DNA from: Cerasicoccus frondis
GTDB taxonomy: Bacteria; Verrucomicrobiota; Verrucomicrobiia; Opitutales; Cerasicoccaceae
NCBI GenBank assembly: GCA_031296915.1
Contig: JAVDPC010000009.1
Span: 62,001-126,000, forward strand
Direction of reading: 5' to 3'
Length of the DNA: 64,000 nucleotides
Positions 1 to 9,256 of this stretch are shown here, piece by piece. The stretch's first letter is position 1; the number at the start of each line of letters is the position of its first letter. The notes beneath the pieces are model-generated. The model did no database searches. It was not told the DNA's origin and was given only the letters and a program-made list of their open reading frames with translations. Made by a program: the position numbers and the translations under genes.

Positions 1-3000
1 GGAGGTCTGTGCATTGAGAATTGAAGCGATGGCGACATCCAGGTCAGCCGAATTGCCATTGGCCCATATGCTTTGTAGATACTTCGCGACATGCTGCTCG
101 TTCTGGGTGAGCTTCGAAGCCTGATGCGATGACGAGCCCATAAAATCAACCGACTCGATGCTGAGCGATGTCTCAGTCCCGCTGGTGGTCACATTCCAAT
201 TTACGACGAGTGAATCTTCGACAGCATCGAACGCCACATATGTCTCTGGGGAAGTCAGGAATGTATATGTCCCATTTAATCCTTGGCCCGAACCGATGAT
301 CACAGGACGCAGGCCGCTTTCGATATTGGCCGTGCCGGATACCTGCAGTTGATCGTTCTGGTTATTGGCCGGATCAATTTCGACGTTCCAGACGCCAGTG
401 TCCTGACGGAAATCGCCCTGCAAAGAAGTGGTCGAGATTTCATTAACCCCGCCCACGTTCAGCGTGCCTTGATTATTGAACTCGCCATAGCTCAACTGGA
501 CGCTTGATCCAGGGTAAAAGGCGCCGGACCTGCCGTTGATAAAACCGGTTTGACCAGAGAAATCCAGATTACCGATAATCGTGCCAAGGTTCATCACGCT
601 GGCGGCGCCGGTGTCTGTGGTGCGGATCGCAACGCCGGACTTCGCCTGCAGCGTGCCGCCTCTGAACAGAATGTTATTGTCAGTCCCGCCGTCCAACCAA
701 ATGCCAGCGCCGTTGCCGTCCCCGCCATGGATGGAGCCGTCAAATTGAACGGTGATGGGGCCGGAGGGAGCCGTCGTGTCAATCGTGCCCTCAACTGACT
801 GATAACCGCTTTGTGCGTAAATCCCCACTGAGCCGTCGCCTGTCACAGCGATGCTCCCCTTAAGGTTGATCGATACGCCTGCGCTGGCCTCGCCAAAATT
901 GCCCGAACGTGAATCCCCATTATAGCCCGTTGGCAAGATAACGCCATCGGTGGTTCCAACTGCGACTCCGCCACCGCTGAGGCTCTGAGCGTAAATGCCA
1001 TGGGCATTCTTCCCGTGCGTCGTGATGGACATCGAGGCGTCGGGTGCGCTTTCGATGGTTACTGCGCCACCGACTCCAGAACCCAGCGTGGAGTCACTCA
1101 GGAAATTATCAAACGTTGCCCCCGAAGACTGGTCGGTCACCGCTCCGGTGTAGCCACCGCCGCCCCCAATGCTTTGCGCAAAAATGGCGATTGAGCCATC
1201 ACCCTCCGTCGTGATTGCCGCACCGTCACTCAGTTGAATGTCAACGGAGCCACCATCACCACTTCCGCCCAACACACTGCTTTCGGAATCGATGGTTACA
1301 TCAAATGACGTGCCGACTCCGTCGGTAAAGAAGCCTCCACCGCCACCAATAGACTGCGCGAAAACGCCAAAGGCATTCGCGCCATTGGTGTGGATCGTCC
1401 CCTGCTGGCTTACGGACACATCGCCACCGTTTCCAGTGCTGTCGGATGTCCCACCAAGCTTCAGCGTATAAGTGCCCGATGCATTCTGATAATTGCCAGT
1501 GAGGTACTCAAACACCTGCTCGAAATCGACTCCCACGCTCTCCAGTTCGGAGATCACTTCGTGCAAAACGCTCTCAAAGCCAGCATCATATTCATCATCC
1601 GATGTTGCGTTGCCATGATTGAGGAAACTGAGTCCTCCGCCCGCACCGATAGACTGGGCAACAATCGCATGCGACTCTTCGCCGATAGTTCGGACATGAC
1701 CATTATGATTAATATCAACACTGCCGCCTAAGCCACTCGACCCAGTTGATCCATCGCCGTGGTTACCGCCCAAAGTGAATTTGGCAGTGATCGACCAGGA
1801 CGATTCATCTGACCCAACGCCGGCAATGCCTCCGCCCCCGCCAACACTTTGCCCAAACAGGCCAAAGGATGAGTTTCCATCTGTGAACACGGATTCGTCA
1901 TTGGTAATTTCAACCTTACCCCCGTCTCCCGCCGCGCCGCCAGCGCCACCGGTGAGAAAATCTGCATTGAAGACATTACCGCCCTGGGCAACAGCCGCGC
2001 CGCCTTCACCGCCACCTCCTCCGATGCTGTGGGCGAGAATCCCGTGAGCAACGTCGCCCCGAGTGTGGATTACGCCGTCATTGGTGACGCTTACTTTGCC
2101 GCCATCTCCACCGACATTGCCATTGCCGCCAATGGACACATTCGCTGAAACCGTGACTTCGAACTTCTCCCAAAAATCCTCCGCAAAGCTTCCACTGCGT
2201 ATGTTCGTTGGCGCAACGACTGATAATAAAAGGCGGCCCAAGCTCTTGGGAACCGCTTTTAATGCAGCTTTGCCCACTGCTTTGACGAGGCTGCCCGTTG
2301 CTTCCGCTGAGCTAGCGCCCCCTTTGCCACCGCCGCCGCCAACGGATTTCGCTTCGATGCCATGGCTGCCATCCGCGTGTGTATTCACGGTCGCGCCTTG
2401 CTCATTGTGAATCGTGATTTTGCCGCCGTGGCCCCCTTCACCACCCGTTCCACCAACGGAGTAATTTAAAGAAACGCTTTCCGCACTCGCTGCGCTGGAG
2501 CCGCCGGCATTGCCACCGCCGCCACCAATGCTGCGAGCGCTGATCCCGGGGGCATCCATGTTGGCCGTCAAAATAGATCCTGAATTGGTGAGCGAAAGAT
2601 CGCCTCCCAAACCGCCACTGCCACCCGAACCGCCCAGAGCCAGCACTGCTGAAACATTGGTGCCCTTGGCCAGCGTTGCGAGAGATTGCCCCAAGGATAA
2701 TATCGACTGCAGCGAGCTGCTGTTGACGTACTGATTGAGCATTTCAAAGGGGATCTTGATCGTCGTTTCAGCGTGACCGAAACCACCGTCGCCACCACCG
2801 CCGCCGACACTCAAAGCAGCGAGCCCTTCAGAACCAAATCCGTAAGTCTCAATCGAACTGGAATTACTCAGCGTGATCTTGCCTCCGACCCCACCGTCGC
2901 CACCGCTTCCGCCCAACGAGGCCGATAGGCGCACTTCATCGTTCGCGCCAGCCGAGTAGGAGTTCAGCGTTGCGTTACCACCGGTTCCACCGCCACCGCC

Positions 3001-5127
3001 AACGCTACTGCCCTGCACGCCACTACTGGCTGAGTCATAGGTGACAATCGTTCCGGTATTGGTGAGTGCGATATCGCCGCCAGCTCCACCTGAGCCAGCA
3101 TTTCCACCCACATTGTTCGTGACGGCCAATGCTGGTAACTCGGCGCTTTCCTTACCAGTTATCAACGCGGTATAGGAAGTGGCGCTACCGCCGCTGCCGC
3201 CGCCGCCACCAACGCTGTGACCATATATCCCAGGCGACTCAACTCCGCTCGTGGTGAGAGAGGAGGCATTCGTTACCGTAATAACACCGCCGGTATTACC
3301 CTGGCCACCGTCGCCGCCGACATTGATGCTGAAATCCAATGCCACACCGCCGCCGCCGGTAGTCAGCGCCCCACCATTGCCGCCGCCGCCGCCAATGCTC
3401 TGGGCAGTGATCGCGGGCGAAGTCGCACCTGTAGTCGTGATGGTTGATGCAGAATCCGTCGTTTCGATTGTCACATCGCCTCCGACGCCCCCGGACCCGC
3501 CTGATCCACCCGAGGATACATTCAGTTCGATGTTCGCGCCATTATCAGAGGCTCCCGTTGCGCCTCCACCGCCAACGGCCTGCGCATAAATTCCCGACGC
3601 CAAATCCCCCTTGGTCGAGATCGTGCCGGAATGCGTCACAGTAACCGTAGAGGAATCGCCACCGGTACCGCCATCGCCTCCTCGGCTGGCAAACGGAAAC
3701 CAGGCTGAGCCAGCTTGGCCGCCATTGTTGCTGTCTGGTTGGTCCACCAGCGTGAACTTGCTTTGCGTTAACGCGTCACTTGAGTTTCCACCTCCAATGC
3801 TCTGGGCGACAATTGCAATTGCCCCCTGACCGGCAGTGGTAATAGACCCGGAATTATCGATCGAAATCGTGCCGCCTTGACCAGCGCTGCCACCGTCTCC
3901 ACCGACAAATGCGCTATCTGCGCCATTGCCGCCAGTTCCGCCAACGCTCTGGGCGAAAATACCAAATCCGAACTCGCCCTGCGTAGAAATAGTCCCCGTA
4001 TTCGTCGCTTCTACAGCGCCGCCAGCCCCACCGTCTCCGCCGGGATCGCCGTCTACATTTCGGGAGTCTCCACCGTTGCCTCCCACACTTTGCAATGTAA
4101 CCGCCGGAGAATAGATGCCCTGCGTTGTGATGTTGCCATGGTTGGTTAGCTTAACCACGTCATCATCAGTCGCAGCGCCATTCCCGCCAGCGCTGTCAAA
4201 GCGATCAGTAAAGTTCACGCCAGTTCCACCCCCGATGGCGCCGACACCACCGGTTCCACCCTCTGCCGAGAGGAGCACGGCGGGCGCATTATCTGCATTG
4301 GTTGCGACGCTTCCGTCCTTGTCAACTGTCAGAGTGACTGAGGATGCGGCGCCTCCGTTGCCGCCGCCACCTGGATCGTCGTCCACAGTATCACCATCCA
4401 GACCACCATCGCCACCATTGCCTCCGACCGAAAGCAGGTAGATACCCGCATTGTTTTCATAGTCCGTTGAGATATTTCCATCTACATCCAGCGATACACT
4501 GCCGCCATTACCTCCCATACCACCAGGTCCCGCATAGCCACTGAAAATATCAATGACGGAATCGACGCCGCCTCCGTTAGCGCCGTCTCCCCCCGTGCTG
4601 GTTGCAGAAACTGCAAAATTGGGATTCGCCGCCTGGACGCCATTGGGCATCTTCAAGCTGATCGAGCCACCCTGATCCAACGTGACGACTATATCGCCAC
4701 CGTCTCCACCAGTGCCGGTGGCAGTATCGCCACGATCACCAAATGTAGAGCCATAAACATTGCCGCCACTGACGCCACCCGTGCTTTGCAAATTAAGACC
4801 GTAACCAGTCCAGGCGGTCGAAATATTCGATATCGCAGCCGAGATTCCGAGCGAGATTGCTCCACCAACGCCGCCATCGCCGCTCGATTGATTTTCGCTA
4901 CCTCCCGCACCGGTTCCCCCCGTCGAGGTGAGCAGTACGCCGGTGTCGGGAATATCCCCCGCAGCCACTGAAACATCGGTGGTAACACTACGATCGATGG
5001 AGGGGCCAGCGTCGCCGCCACCATCAGCAGCCAACTCAATCTCGCTGACAACGGCTATATTAAGTATTTGTCCAAAAGCGGACGTGGTGATCGAAAATAT
5101 GGCGAGTAAGCAGGAAGCGTTTCTCAT
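1..5127 (-). CDS. Giant glycine-rich autotransporter, passenger part (3' end beyond left edge)
   Basis: A single frame stays open from an ATG at 5127 to the window edge, giving at least 1,709 residues with no stop. The N-terminus (MRNASCLLAIFSITTSAFGQ) is a typical signal peptide. The body is made of about 17 degenerate units, spaced roughly 140-320 bp. Each combines a Gly run near AQSVGG, a stretch rich in GGDGG, and a strand like NTGTISTQG. The last residues before the edge include KLTQNEQHVAKYLQSIW, which resembles the segment joining passenger to translocator in type V autotransporters (compare LTPNQ...VA..L). A C-terminal beta-barrel is therefore expected just left of the window. The likely role is a surface or released adhesin or matrix protein; the ligand is unknown. 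No clear Shine-Dalgarno precedes the ATG. Proline-rich ORFs on the plus strand here are antisense shadows of the Gly runs. Confidence 0.85.
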   Translation of the reverse strand, partial: MRNASCLLAIFSITTSAFGQILNIAVVSEIELAADGGGDAGPSIDRSVTTDVSVAAGDIPDTGVLLTSTGGTGAGGSENQSSGDGGVGGAISLGISAAISNISTAWTGYGLNLQSTGGVSGGNVYGSTFGDRGDTATGTGGDGGDIVVTLDQGGSISLKMPNGVQAANPNFAVSATSTGGDGANGGGVDSVIDIFSGYAGPGGMGGNGGSVSLDVDGNISTDYENNAGIYLLSVGGNGGDGGLDGDTVDDDPGGGGNGGAASSVTLTVDKDGSVATNADNAPAVLLSAEGGTGGVGAIGGGTGVNFTDRFDSAGGNGAATDDDVVKLTNHGNITTQGIYSPAVTLQSVGGNGGDSRNVDGDPGGDGGAGGAVEATNTGTISTQGEFGFGIFAQSVGGTGGNGADSAFVGGDGGSAGQGGTISIDNSGSITTAGQGAIAIVAQSIGGGNSSDALTQSKFTLVDQPDSNNGGQAGSAWFPFASRGGDGGTGGDSSTVTVTHSGTISTKGDLASGIYAQAVGGGGATGASDNGANIELNVSSGGSGGSGGVGGDVTIETTDSASTITTTGATSPAITAQSIGGGGGNGGALTTGGGGVALDFSINVGGDGGQGNTGGVITVTNASSLTTSGVESPGIYGHSVGGGGGSGGSATSYTALITGKESAELPALAVTNNVGGNAGSGGAGGDIALTNTGTIVTYDSASSGVQGSSVGGGGGTGGNATLNSYSAGANDEVRLSASLGGSGGDGGVGGKITLSNSSSIETYGFGSEGLAALSVGGGGGDGGFGHAETTIKIPFEMLNQYVNSSSLQSILSLGQSLATLAKGTNVSAVLALGGSGGSGGLGGDLSLTNSGSILTANMDAPGISARSIGGGGGNAGGSSAASAESVSLNYSVGGTGGEGGHGGKITIHNEQGATVNTHADGSHGIEAKSVGGGGGKGGASSAEATGSLVKAVGKAALKAVPKSLGRLLLSVVAPTNIRSGSFAEDFWEKFEVTVSANVSIGGNGNVGGDGGKVSVTNDGVIHTRGDVAHGILAHSIGGGGGEGGAAVAQGGNVFNADFLTGGAGGAAGDGGKVEITNDESVFTDGNSSFGLFGQSVGGGGGIAGVGSDESSWSITAKFTLGGNHGDGSTGSSGLGGSVDINHNGHVRTIGEESHAIVAQSIGAGGGLSFLNHGNATSDDEYDAGFESVLHEVISELESVGVDFEQVFEYLTGNYQNASGTYTLKLGGTSDSTGNGGDVSVSQQGTIHTNGANAFGVFAQSIGGGGGFFTDGVGTSFDVTIDSESSVLGGSGDGGSVDIQLSDGAAITTEGDGSIAIFAQSIGGGGGYTGAVTDQSSGATFDNFLSDSTLGSGVGGAVTIESAPDASMSITTHGKNAHGIYAQSLSGGGVAVGTTDGVILPTGYNGDSRSGNFGEASAGVSINLKGSIAVTGDGSVGIYAQSGYQSVEGTIDTTAPSGPITVQFDGSIHGGDGNGAGIWLDGGTDNNILFRGGTLQAKSGVAIRTTDTGAASVMNLGTIIGNLDFSGQTGFINGRSGAFYPGSSVQLSYGEFNNQGTLNVGGVNEISTTSLQGDFRQDTGVWNVEIDPANNQNDQLQVSGTANIESGLRPVIIGSGQGLNGTYTFLTSPETYVAFDAVEDSLVVNWNVTTSGTETSLSIESVDFMGSSSHQASKLTQNEQHVAKYLQSIWANGNSADLDVAIASILNAQTS

Positions 5128-5450
5128 TGAGGAAGTATTCGCAAATCAGTTAGTGGTAAAATTAAGCCCATCATGAGCCAAAGAGCCCAGATTGACTAGA
5201 GCTAAAAAGGGAGCAAACGGAAGACCAGTCTATTCCCCAAAAAACAAAAATTTTCTTATTTTATGTAAGCCCTCTGCTCGCACAAAGTAATCCCCGCGCG
5301 ACAAGCATGCTCACAGGCTGACTATCCTCGTCAGCCATCAAAGAAGCCATCGCCCTTTGATTGGGCGCTCAATAAAGCTCAAGCGAAGAGGCTGGCAAAG
5401 TTCTACCAGCCACTGCTCTCGCATCGCACTTTACTACGATCCACGAGGCT
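5128..5450. other. Intergenic region, upstream of the autotransporter
   Basis: This 323-bp gap separates the autotransporter start from the end of pyrF. It holds an A/T-rich stretch around 5238-5270 that probably lies in the autotransporter promoter region, though no convincing -35/-10 pair was found. Two short inverted repeats, ATCAAAG/CTTTGAT (5337-5361) and GGCTGG/CCAGCC (5390-5411), lie past the pyrF stop. Neither is followed by a T run, so they are weak terminator candidates. No coding sequence is supported. Confidence 0.5.
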
Positions 5451-6149
5451 TTACCCCGCCAGCTCAGCTTGAATCGCGCGGACGGCGGCGGCAGGATCAT
5501 CCGCCTTCAGAATCGGGCGGCCGACCACAATGTAGCTGCTGCCGAGTTCGGCGGCTTCTTTCGGCGTCATCACGCGCTGTTGATCATTAAGATCCGCGCC
5601 AGCCGGGCGAATGCCTGGCGTCACCAAAACCGCGTCCGAGCCGAGTTCGGCCCGCAGGGTGCGCAGCTCCTGTGGCGAACAAACCAAGCCCCCTGCCCCT
5701 TTGCTCAAAGCTAACTTGCCCAGGCGGAGCACTTGCTCGTGTGGCTCGGCGTCAATGCCAATGTCGGCCAACTGATCGCGGTTCATCGAAGTAAGAACGG
5801 TCACGGCCAACACCGTGGCCTCGGGTAAAGCTTCGGCAGCGGCCTCAACGGCGTAGCGAATCATTTCACTGCTGCCTGCCCCATGAATGGTCAGGAGGCC
5901 GACGGGCTTGCCCTTCAGGCTCTTAATCGCCGATGCGACGGTATTGGGAATGTCGTGCAGTTTCAGATCAAGGAAGATGTTCTGCCCACGCGCCGCCACG
6001 GCGTCGAGCAGCGCTGGGCCTTCCTTCACGAAGAGCTGAAGACCGATTTTGACCCACTTCAGGTCGGGGCCGATGCGATCGAGCATGGCGACCGCAGCGT
6101 CCTTGTCGGGCACATCGAGAGCGAGGATGAGTTCAGTCGGCTTTGACAT
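5451..6149 (-). CDS. pyrF: Orotidine 5'-phosphate decarboxylase
   Basis: PyrF removes CO2 from OMP to give UMP, the last step of de novo pyrimidine synthesis, in the cytoplasm. From the ATG at 6149 the protein has 232 residues, normal for bacterial PyrF. The opening MSKPTELILALDVPD carries the first conserved Asp. The catalytic Lys/Asp motif is visible as FLDLKLHDIPNTV (Asp61, Lys63, Asp66), with Lys34 in WVKIG. The C-terminal phosphate-binding part reads TPGIRP and IVVGRPI. An in-frame ATG 20 codons upstream would add an Arg/Pro-rich tail not expected for the family, so the internal Met is preferred. It lies 38 bp downstream of the VOC gene on the same strand. Confidence 0.96.
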   Translation of the reverse strand: MSKPTELILALDVPDKDAAVAMLDRIGPDLKWVKIGLQLFVKEGPALLDAVAARGQNIFLDLKLHDIPNTVASAIKSLKGKPVGLLTIHGAGSSEMIRYAVEAAAEALPEATVLAVTVLTSMNRDQLADIGIDAEPHEQVLRLGKLALSKGAGGLVCSPQELRTLRAELGSDAVLVTPGIRPAGADLNDQQRVMTPKEAAELGSSYIVVGRPILKADDPAAAVRAIQAELAG

Positions 6150-6187
6150 GCGGCGTAAGTTGAGGCGCCTTTGCGGCGCTGGCAAGC

Positions 6188-6631
6188 CTATCGCCAATCC
6201 GCTTTGCACGGCGCGCCAGTCACCTGGCTGCTCTCTGCGGTGTAGTGGTGCAGCTCAATCCGGGTCCCGTCCGGGTCGCCAAACCATGCTTGCCAAGAGT
6301 GATCAGCGCCCATCTTTTTGTCTACAAAAAGCTCCACGCCTTTCGACTTAAGGAACGTGACGGAGGCATCGATATCCGCCACTTCGAGGCAGAAGTGATT
6401 CACCGGACACTCGCCCTTGGTGGACTGAGTATTTTCGAATATCTCCAAAAACGTCTCTGGCCCGAGCTCCACATAAGCCCCAAAAATCGAGCCGTCTTTG
6501 GCGATGAAATCAAACTTCTTGGTAAAGCCGAGCGTTTCGCAATAAAACGCCAGTGAACGGTGAATGTCAGCGACATGAATGCAGACGTGGGCAATGCGCT
6601 TTACGCCAAGAGGGGAAAGTTGGGCAGACAT
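6188..6631 (-). CDS. VOC (glyoxalase/dioxygenase superfamily) protein
   Basis: The 147-residue protein shows two beta-alpha-beta-beta-beta modules typical of the vicinal oxygen chelate superfamily. Candidate metal ligands sit in the usual places: His15 in IAHVCIHVAD, a Glu in FLEIFE, a His in NHFCLEV and a Glu in RIELHHY. The segment RSLAFYCETLGF matches the usual helix of glyoxalase I-like proteins. The substrate cannot be read from sequence; lactoylglutathione lyase, methylmalonyl-CoA epimerase-like and resistance-type members share these marks. The start at MSAQLSPLGV was chosen because 12 extra codons upstream lie outside the domain. It lies just upstream of pyrF and may be cotranscribed with it. 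Confidence 0.85.
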   Translation of the reverse strand: MSAQLSPLGVKRIAHVCIHVADIHRSLAFYCETLGFTKKFDFIAKDGSIFGAYVELGPETFLEIFENTQSTKGECPVNHFCLEVADIDASVTFLKSKGVELFVDKKMGADHSWQAWFGDPDGTRIELHHYTAESSQVTGAPCKADWR

Positions 6632-6730
6632 AATGAGAAGGGATTCGCGGTTTACTTTGCAACGCAAAGCTTGGTGATTCAGCCAAAAGCGAATACGCGA
6701 ATCGTCACGCCGTCAATGCAAACAGCAAAT

Positions 6731-6756
6731 GCGGCGCCCTCCCCCGAGGACGCCGC
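6731..6756 (-). terminator. Rho-independent terminator of the pseudopilin gene
   Basis: On the minus strand GCGGCGTCCTC, loop GGGG, GAGGGCGCCGC forms an 11-bp stem with one G-T wobble. It starts about 23 nt past the pseudopilin stop and is followed by ATTTGCTGTTTGC, a modest T-rich tail. Confidence 0.7.
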
Positions 6757-6779
6757 ACACACTATGTCGCTATGCTATG

Positions 6780-7475
6780 TTATCGACCTGAACCAGATTG
6801 TCCATCGAGCGAACCTGCGCCTTTGCCGCGAACCACCGCCCGGGCGGGCAACGCCTCAAGCACATTGTTGGTCGGCGTGCGGTTGCTATAATGCAGGAGT
6901 ATTGAGGCATCGCCATCACCGAGATTTTCCACCAACTCGCAATGACCGTCGCCATAAATGATGAAACCTTCTTCGTCGCCCCACACGGCGTCTTCAGTCC
7001 AGACGCCGCTGGTCGACAGTCCGCGGGACCAAACGAAAGGCGTCGTCGACATGGCGCTGTGGCCAACCAAACCCACGGCAATGTCCACACTGTAGGCGTC
7101 AACGCCGGTAAATTGAGCCGTTGGCTCCCAAGTGTCACCGCTTTTGGCCGCAAGGGAGCGCGGTATCGGATCAGGAGCCAACGGATCGTTGGAAATAAAG
7201 AACGGCTCAGCGCTTTCCAGGTAGTGGTATTGCGCCATCTTCGCGGCAAAATCGCCTACGCTTTGAATGTCGCCAGGGCTCAAGCCGCGCCCGATGTCAA
7301 TGAGGTAAGATTGATGAGCATTGGCAATGCTGCTCGCATTTGTCATCGCCGCCATACGGCGGGCGCCTTCCATGGCGCGTCCAACAACCGGGATCAAAAT
7401 GGCCGATAAAATTCCAATTATCGCAACCACCGTCAGGAGTTCCACCAAAGTGAAACCAAAGGTCTTTCTTTTCAT
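6780..7475 (-). CDS. Prepilin-like secreted protein (type II pseudopilin / H-X9-DG type)
   Basis: The 231-residue protein begins MKRKTFGFTLVELLTVV, a class III prepilin leader. A prepilin peptidase would cut after Gly7, leaving Phe as residue 1 and Glu at position 5 of the mature protein, followed by one hydrophobic helix to about residue 30. The C-terminal half ends with GFIIYGDGHCELV, like the DG-H tail of the multi-copy pseudopilins of Planctomycetes and Verrucomicrobia. Such proteins are inserted in the inner membrane and may join a secretion pseudopilus; the exact role of stand-alone members is unknown. No other secretion genes are adjacent. A hairpin terminator follows and a 16-bp palindrome precedes the gene. 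Confidence 0.85.
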   Translation of the reverse strand: MKRKTFGFTLVELLTVVAIIGILSAILIPVVGRAMEGARRMAAMTNASSIANAHQSYLIDIGRGLSPGDIQSVGDFAAKMAQYHYLESAEPFFISNDPLAPDPIPRSLAAKSGDTWEPTAQFTGVDAYSVDIAVGLVGHSAMSTTPFVWSRGLSTSGVWTEDAVWGDEEGFIIYGDGHCELVENLGDGDASILLHYSNRTPTNNVLEALPARAVVRGKGAGSLDGQSGSGR

Positions 7476-7501
7476 ATTCGCAGGTCTTTAAGGGTTAAAG
7501 C

Positions 7502-7517
7502 CTGCGAGGCCTCGCAG
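7502..7517. promoter_or_regulatory. Perfect 16-bp palindrome upstream of the pseudopilin gene
   Basis: CTGCGAGGCCTCGCAG is its own reverse complement and lies 27-42 nt upstream of the pseudopilin ATG. It could be an operator or a small hairpin in the leader. It also lies 150 bp past the BCCT stop. No regulator is identified. Confidence 0.35.
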
Positions 7518-7666
7518 TGTTAAGTTATATTCATCACAAACAACAAGCGCTAAAAAGAAATATCACTTTGCCTATCCAATTTCCTGCAATTTCGTAAATA
7601 AATTTTCCCGCATGAACATTTTTAATCACGGATCAGTTTACGCGGTATTGGTTTAAAATGTGTGGA

Positions 7667-9256
7667 TTAGGAATCACGCTCCAGCTTTTGCACGCGACGA
7701 CGCAGTTCCTGGTAGCTCGGCGGCGCATTGGGATCGCGCGACAAACCACGGTAAAGGCTGAACATCATGGCCACCAGCACAATGGCGAACGGCAATCCCG
7801 TTGTGATCGATGCGGTTTGCAACGCGCCCAGGCCACCGCCAATCAGCAGCACTGCCGCAACGACGCCTTCCAACACCGCCCAAAAGATGCGTTGCGCGAC
7901 CGGCGGGTCCGTGTTGCCACCGGCCGTAATGATATCGATCACCAGCGAACCGGAGTCCGACGAGGTTACGAAAAACGTGATCACCACGACCACACTGAGG
8001 AGCGATGCAACCTTAGCCAGCGGGTAAGCTTCCAGCATTTCAAAAAGCGCCACAGGGATGCTTTTGTTGACCTCTGCGGCGAGTTCACCCGCGCCATAAA
8101 GTTGCTCGAAAAGCGCCGCGTTGCCAAAGATCGAAAGCCAGGCAAACGTCATGAGCGTCGGCGCTAAAAGCACGCCAACCAGGAATTCACGTATCGTGCG
8201 CCCGCGCGAAATGCGCGCAATAAACATCCCCACAAATGGCGACCAGGCGATCCACCACGCCCAGTAAAAAACCGTCCAGCCTTCCTGCCACTCCGTACGT
8301 TGATAGGTTTCAGTCCAAGTGCTGAGCCTTAGAAAATTCTGTGCGTAGGCTCCCAGGTTTTGCACAAAGCCGCCGAGCAGAAATAACGTTGGCCCGGCGA
8401 TTAAAATGAAAATTAAGAGCAAACCAGCAGCCGATAAATTCAACTCGCTCAATCGACGAATGCCGCCGTCGAGCCCTGAAATAACCGACATCGTCGCGAG
8501 CGCCGTGATGCCCGCAATCAACAACACCTGCACGGTGCTGGATTCCGAAACGCCAAACAAATATGCGAAGCCGGCATTGACCTGCTGCACGCCAAGACCG
8601 AGCGAAGTCGCCACGCCAAAGAGCGTCGCCACAACCGCAAGGATATCGATCGAGTTACCAATGGGACCATCCACGCGATCACCCAGCAGCGGTCGAAACG
8701 CCGAGCGAATCGTCAACGGCGCACCATGATTAAAGGAAAAATACGCCAAGGCCAAACCGACCAAAGCATAGATGCCCCAGGCATGGAACCCCCAGTGAAA
8801 ATAGGTGAGTTGCATGGCGTCAATCGCCGCTTCTTCGGTCAACGGATCAACTCCGTGAAACGGTGGATTCGACGCATGCATGATCGGTTCCGCCACGCTG
8901 TAAAATAAGAGGCCGATGCCCATGCCTGCGCTAAACAACATGGAAATCCATGAGAAGTAGCTGAACTCCGGTTTGGCGTCTTTGCCGCCTAGCCTGATGT
9001 GCGCAAACCGCGAGAAAATCAGGCCGATGACAAACAGTAAAAACAGATCCACAACCGCGATGAAAAACCAACGCGTGTTGTGCGCGATCCAACTTTGTAT
9101 TGCAGAGTAAATATGCCCTGCCGTCTCCAGCGAAATCAGGCTGATCACCACAAAAAAGATGATCAGCCCGGCCGAGCAAAAAAAGACCGGCGCGTGAATG
9201 TCTATGCGCTTATTACTGTCGGGCGCGGAGTCGGAATCGTCCTGCGTATTACTCAT
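7667..9256 (-). CDS. BCCT-family transporter, probably glycine betaine uptake
   Basis: The 529-residue protein has about 12 predicted membrane segments. BCCT carriers import quaternary amines, mostly coupled to Na+ or H+. The unwound-helix motif GMGIGL is at residues 111-116 as in BetP. The family signature around FYWAWWIAWSPFVGMF (330-345) carries the Trp residues that form the aromatic substrate box (Trp334, Trp335, Trp338). The N- and C-terminal cytoplasmic tails are short and charged; the C-terminal one (LRRRVQKLERDS) may be a short osmosensing helix. Its ATG overlaps the stop of the dimethylglycine methyltransferase gene by 4 bp. Uptake and synthesis of betaine are therefore probably made from one transcript, and betaine is the likeliest substrate. 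Confidence 0.93.
   Translation of the reverse strand: MSNTQDDSDSAPDSNKRIDIHAPVFFCSAGLIIFFVVISLISLETAGHIYSAIQSWIAHNTRWFFIAVVDLFLLFVIGLIFSRFAHIRLGGKDAKPEFSYFSWISMLFSAGMGIGLLFYSVAEPIMHASNPPFHGVDPLTEEAAIDAMQLTYFHWGFHAWGIYALVGLALAYFSFNHGAPLTIRSAFRPLLGDRVDGPIGNSIDILAVVATLFGVATSLGLGVQQVNAGFAYLFGVSESSTVQVLLIAGITALATMSVISGLDGGIRRLSELNLSAAGLLLIFILIAGPTLFLLGGFVQNLGAYAQNFLRLSTWTETYQRTEWQEGWTVFYWAWWIAWSPFVGMFIARISRGRTIREFLVGVLLAPTLMTFAWLSIFGNAALFEQLYGAGELAAEVNKSIPVALFEMLEAYPLAKVASLLSVVVVITFFVTSSDSGSLVIDIITAGGNTDPPVAQRIFWAVLEGVVAAVLLIGGGLGALQTASITTGLPFAIVLVAMMFSLYRGLSRDPNAPPSYQELRRRVQKLERDS

Noticed and set aside
158..5051. Many proline-rich plus-strand ORFs over the first 5 kb
   Set aside because: They are antisense shadows of the Gly runs in the minus-strand autotransporter, whose frame is open throughout and has a signal peptide.
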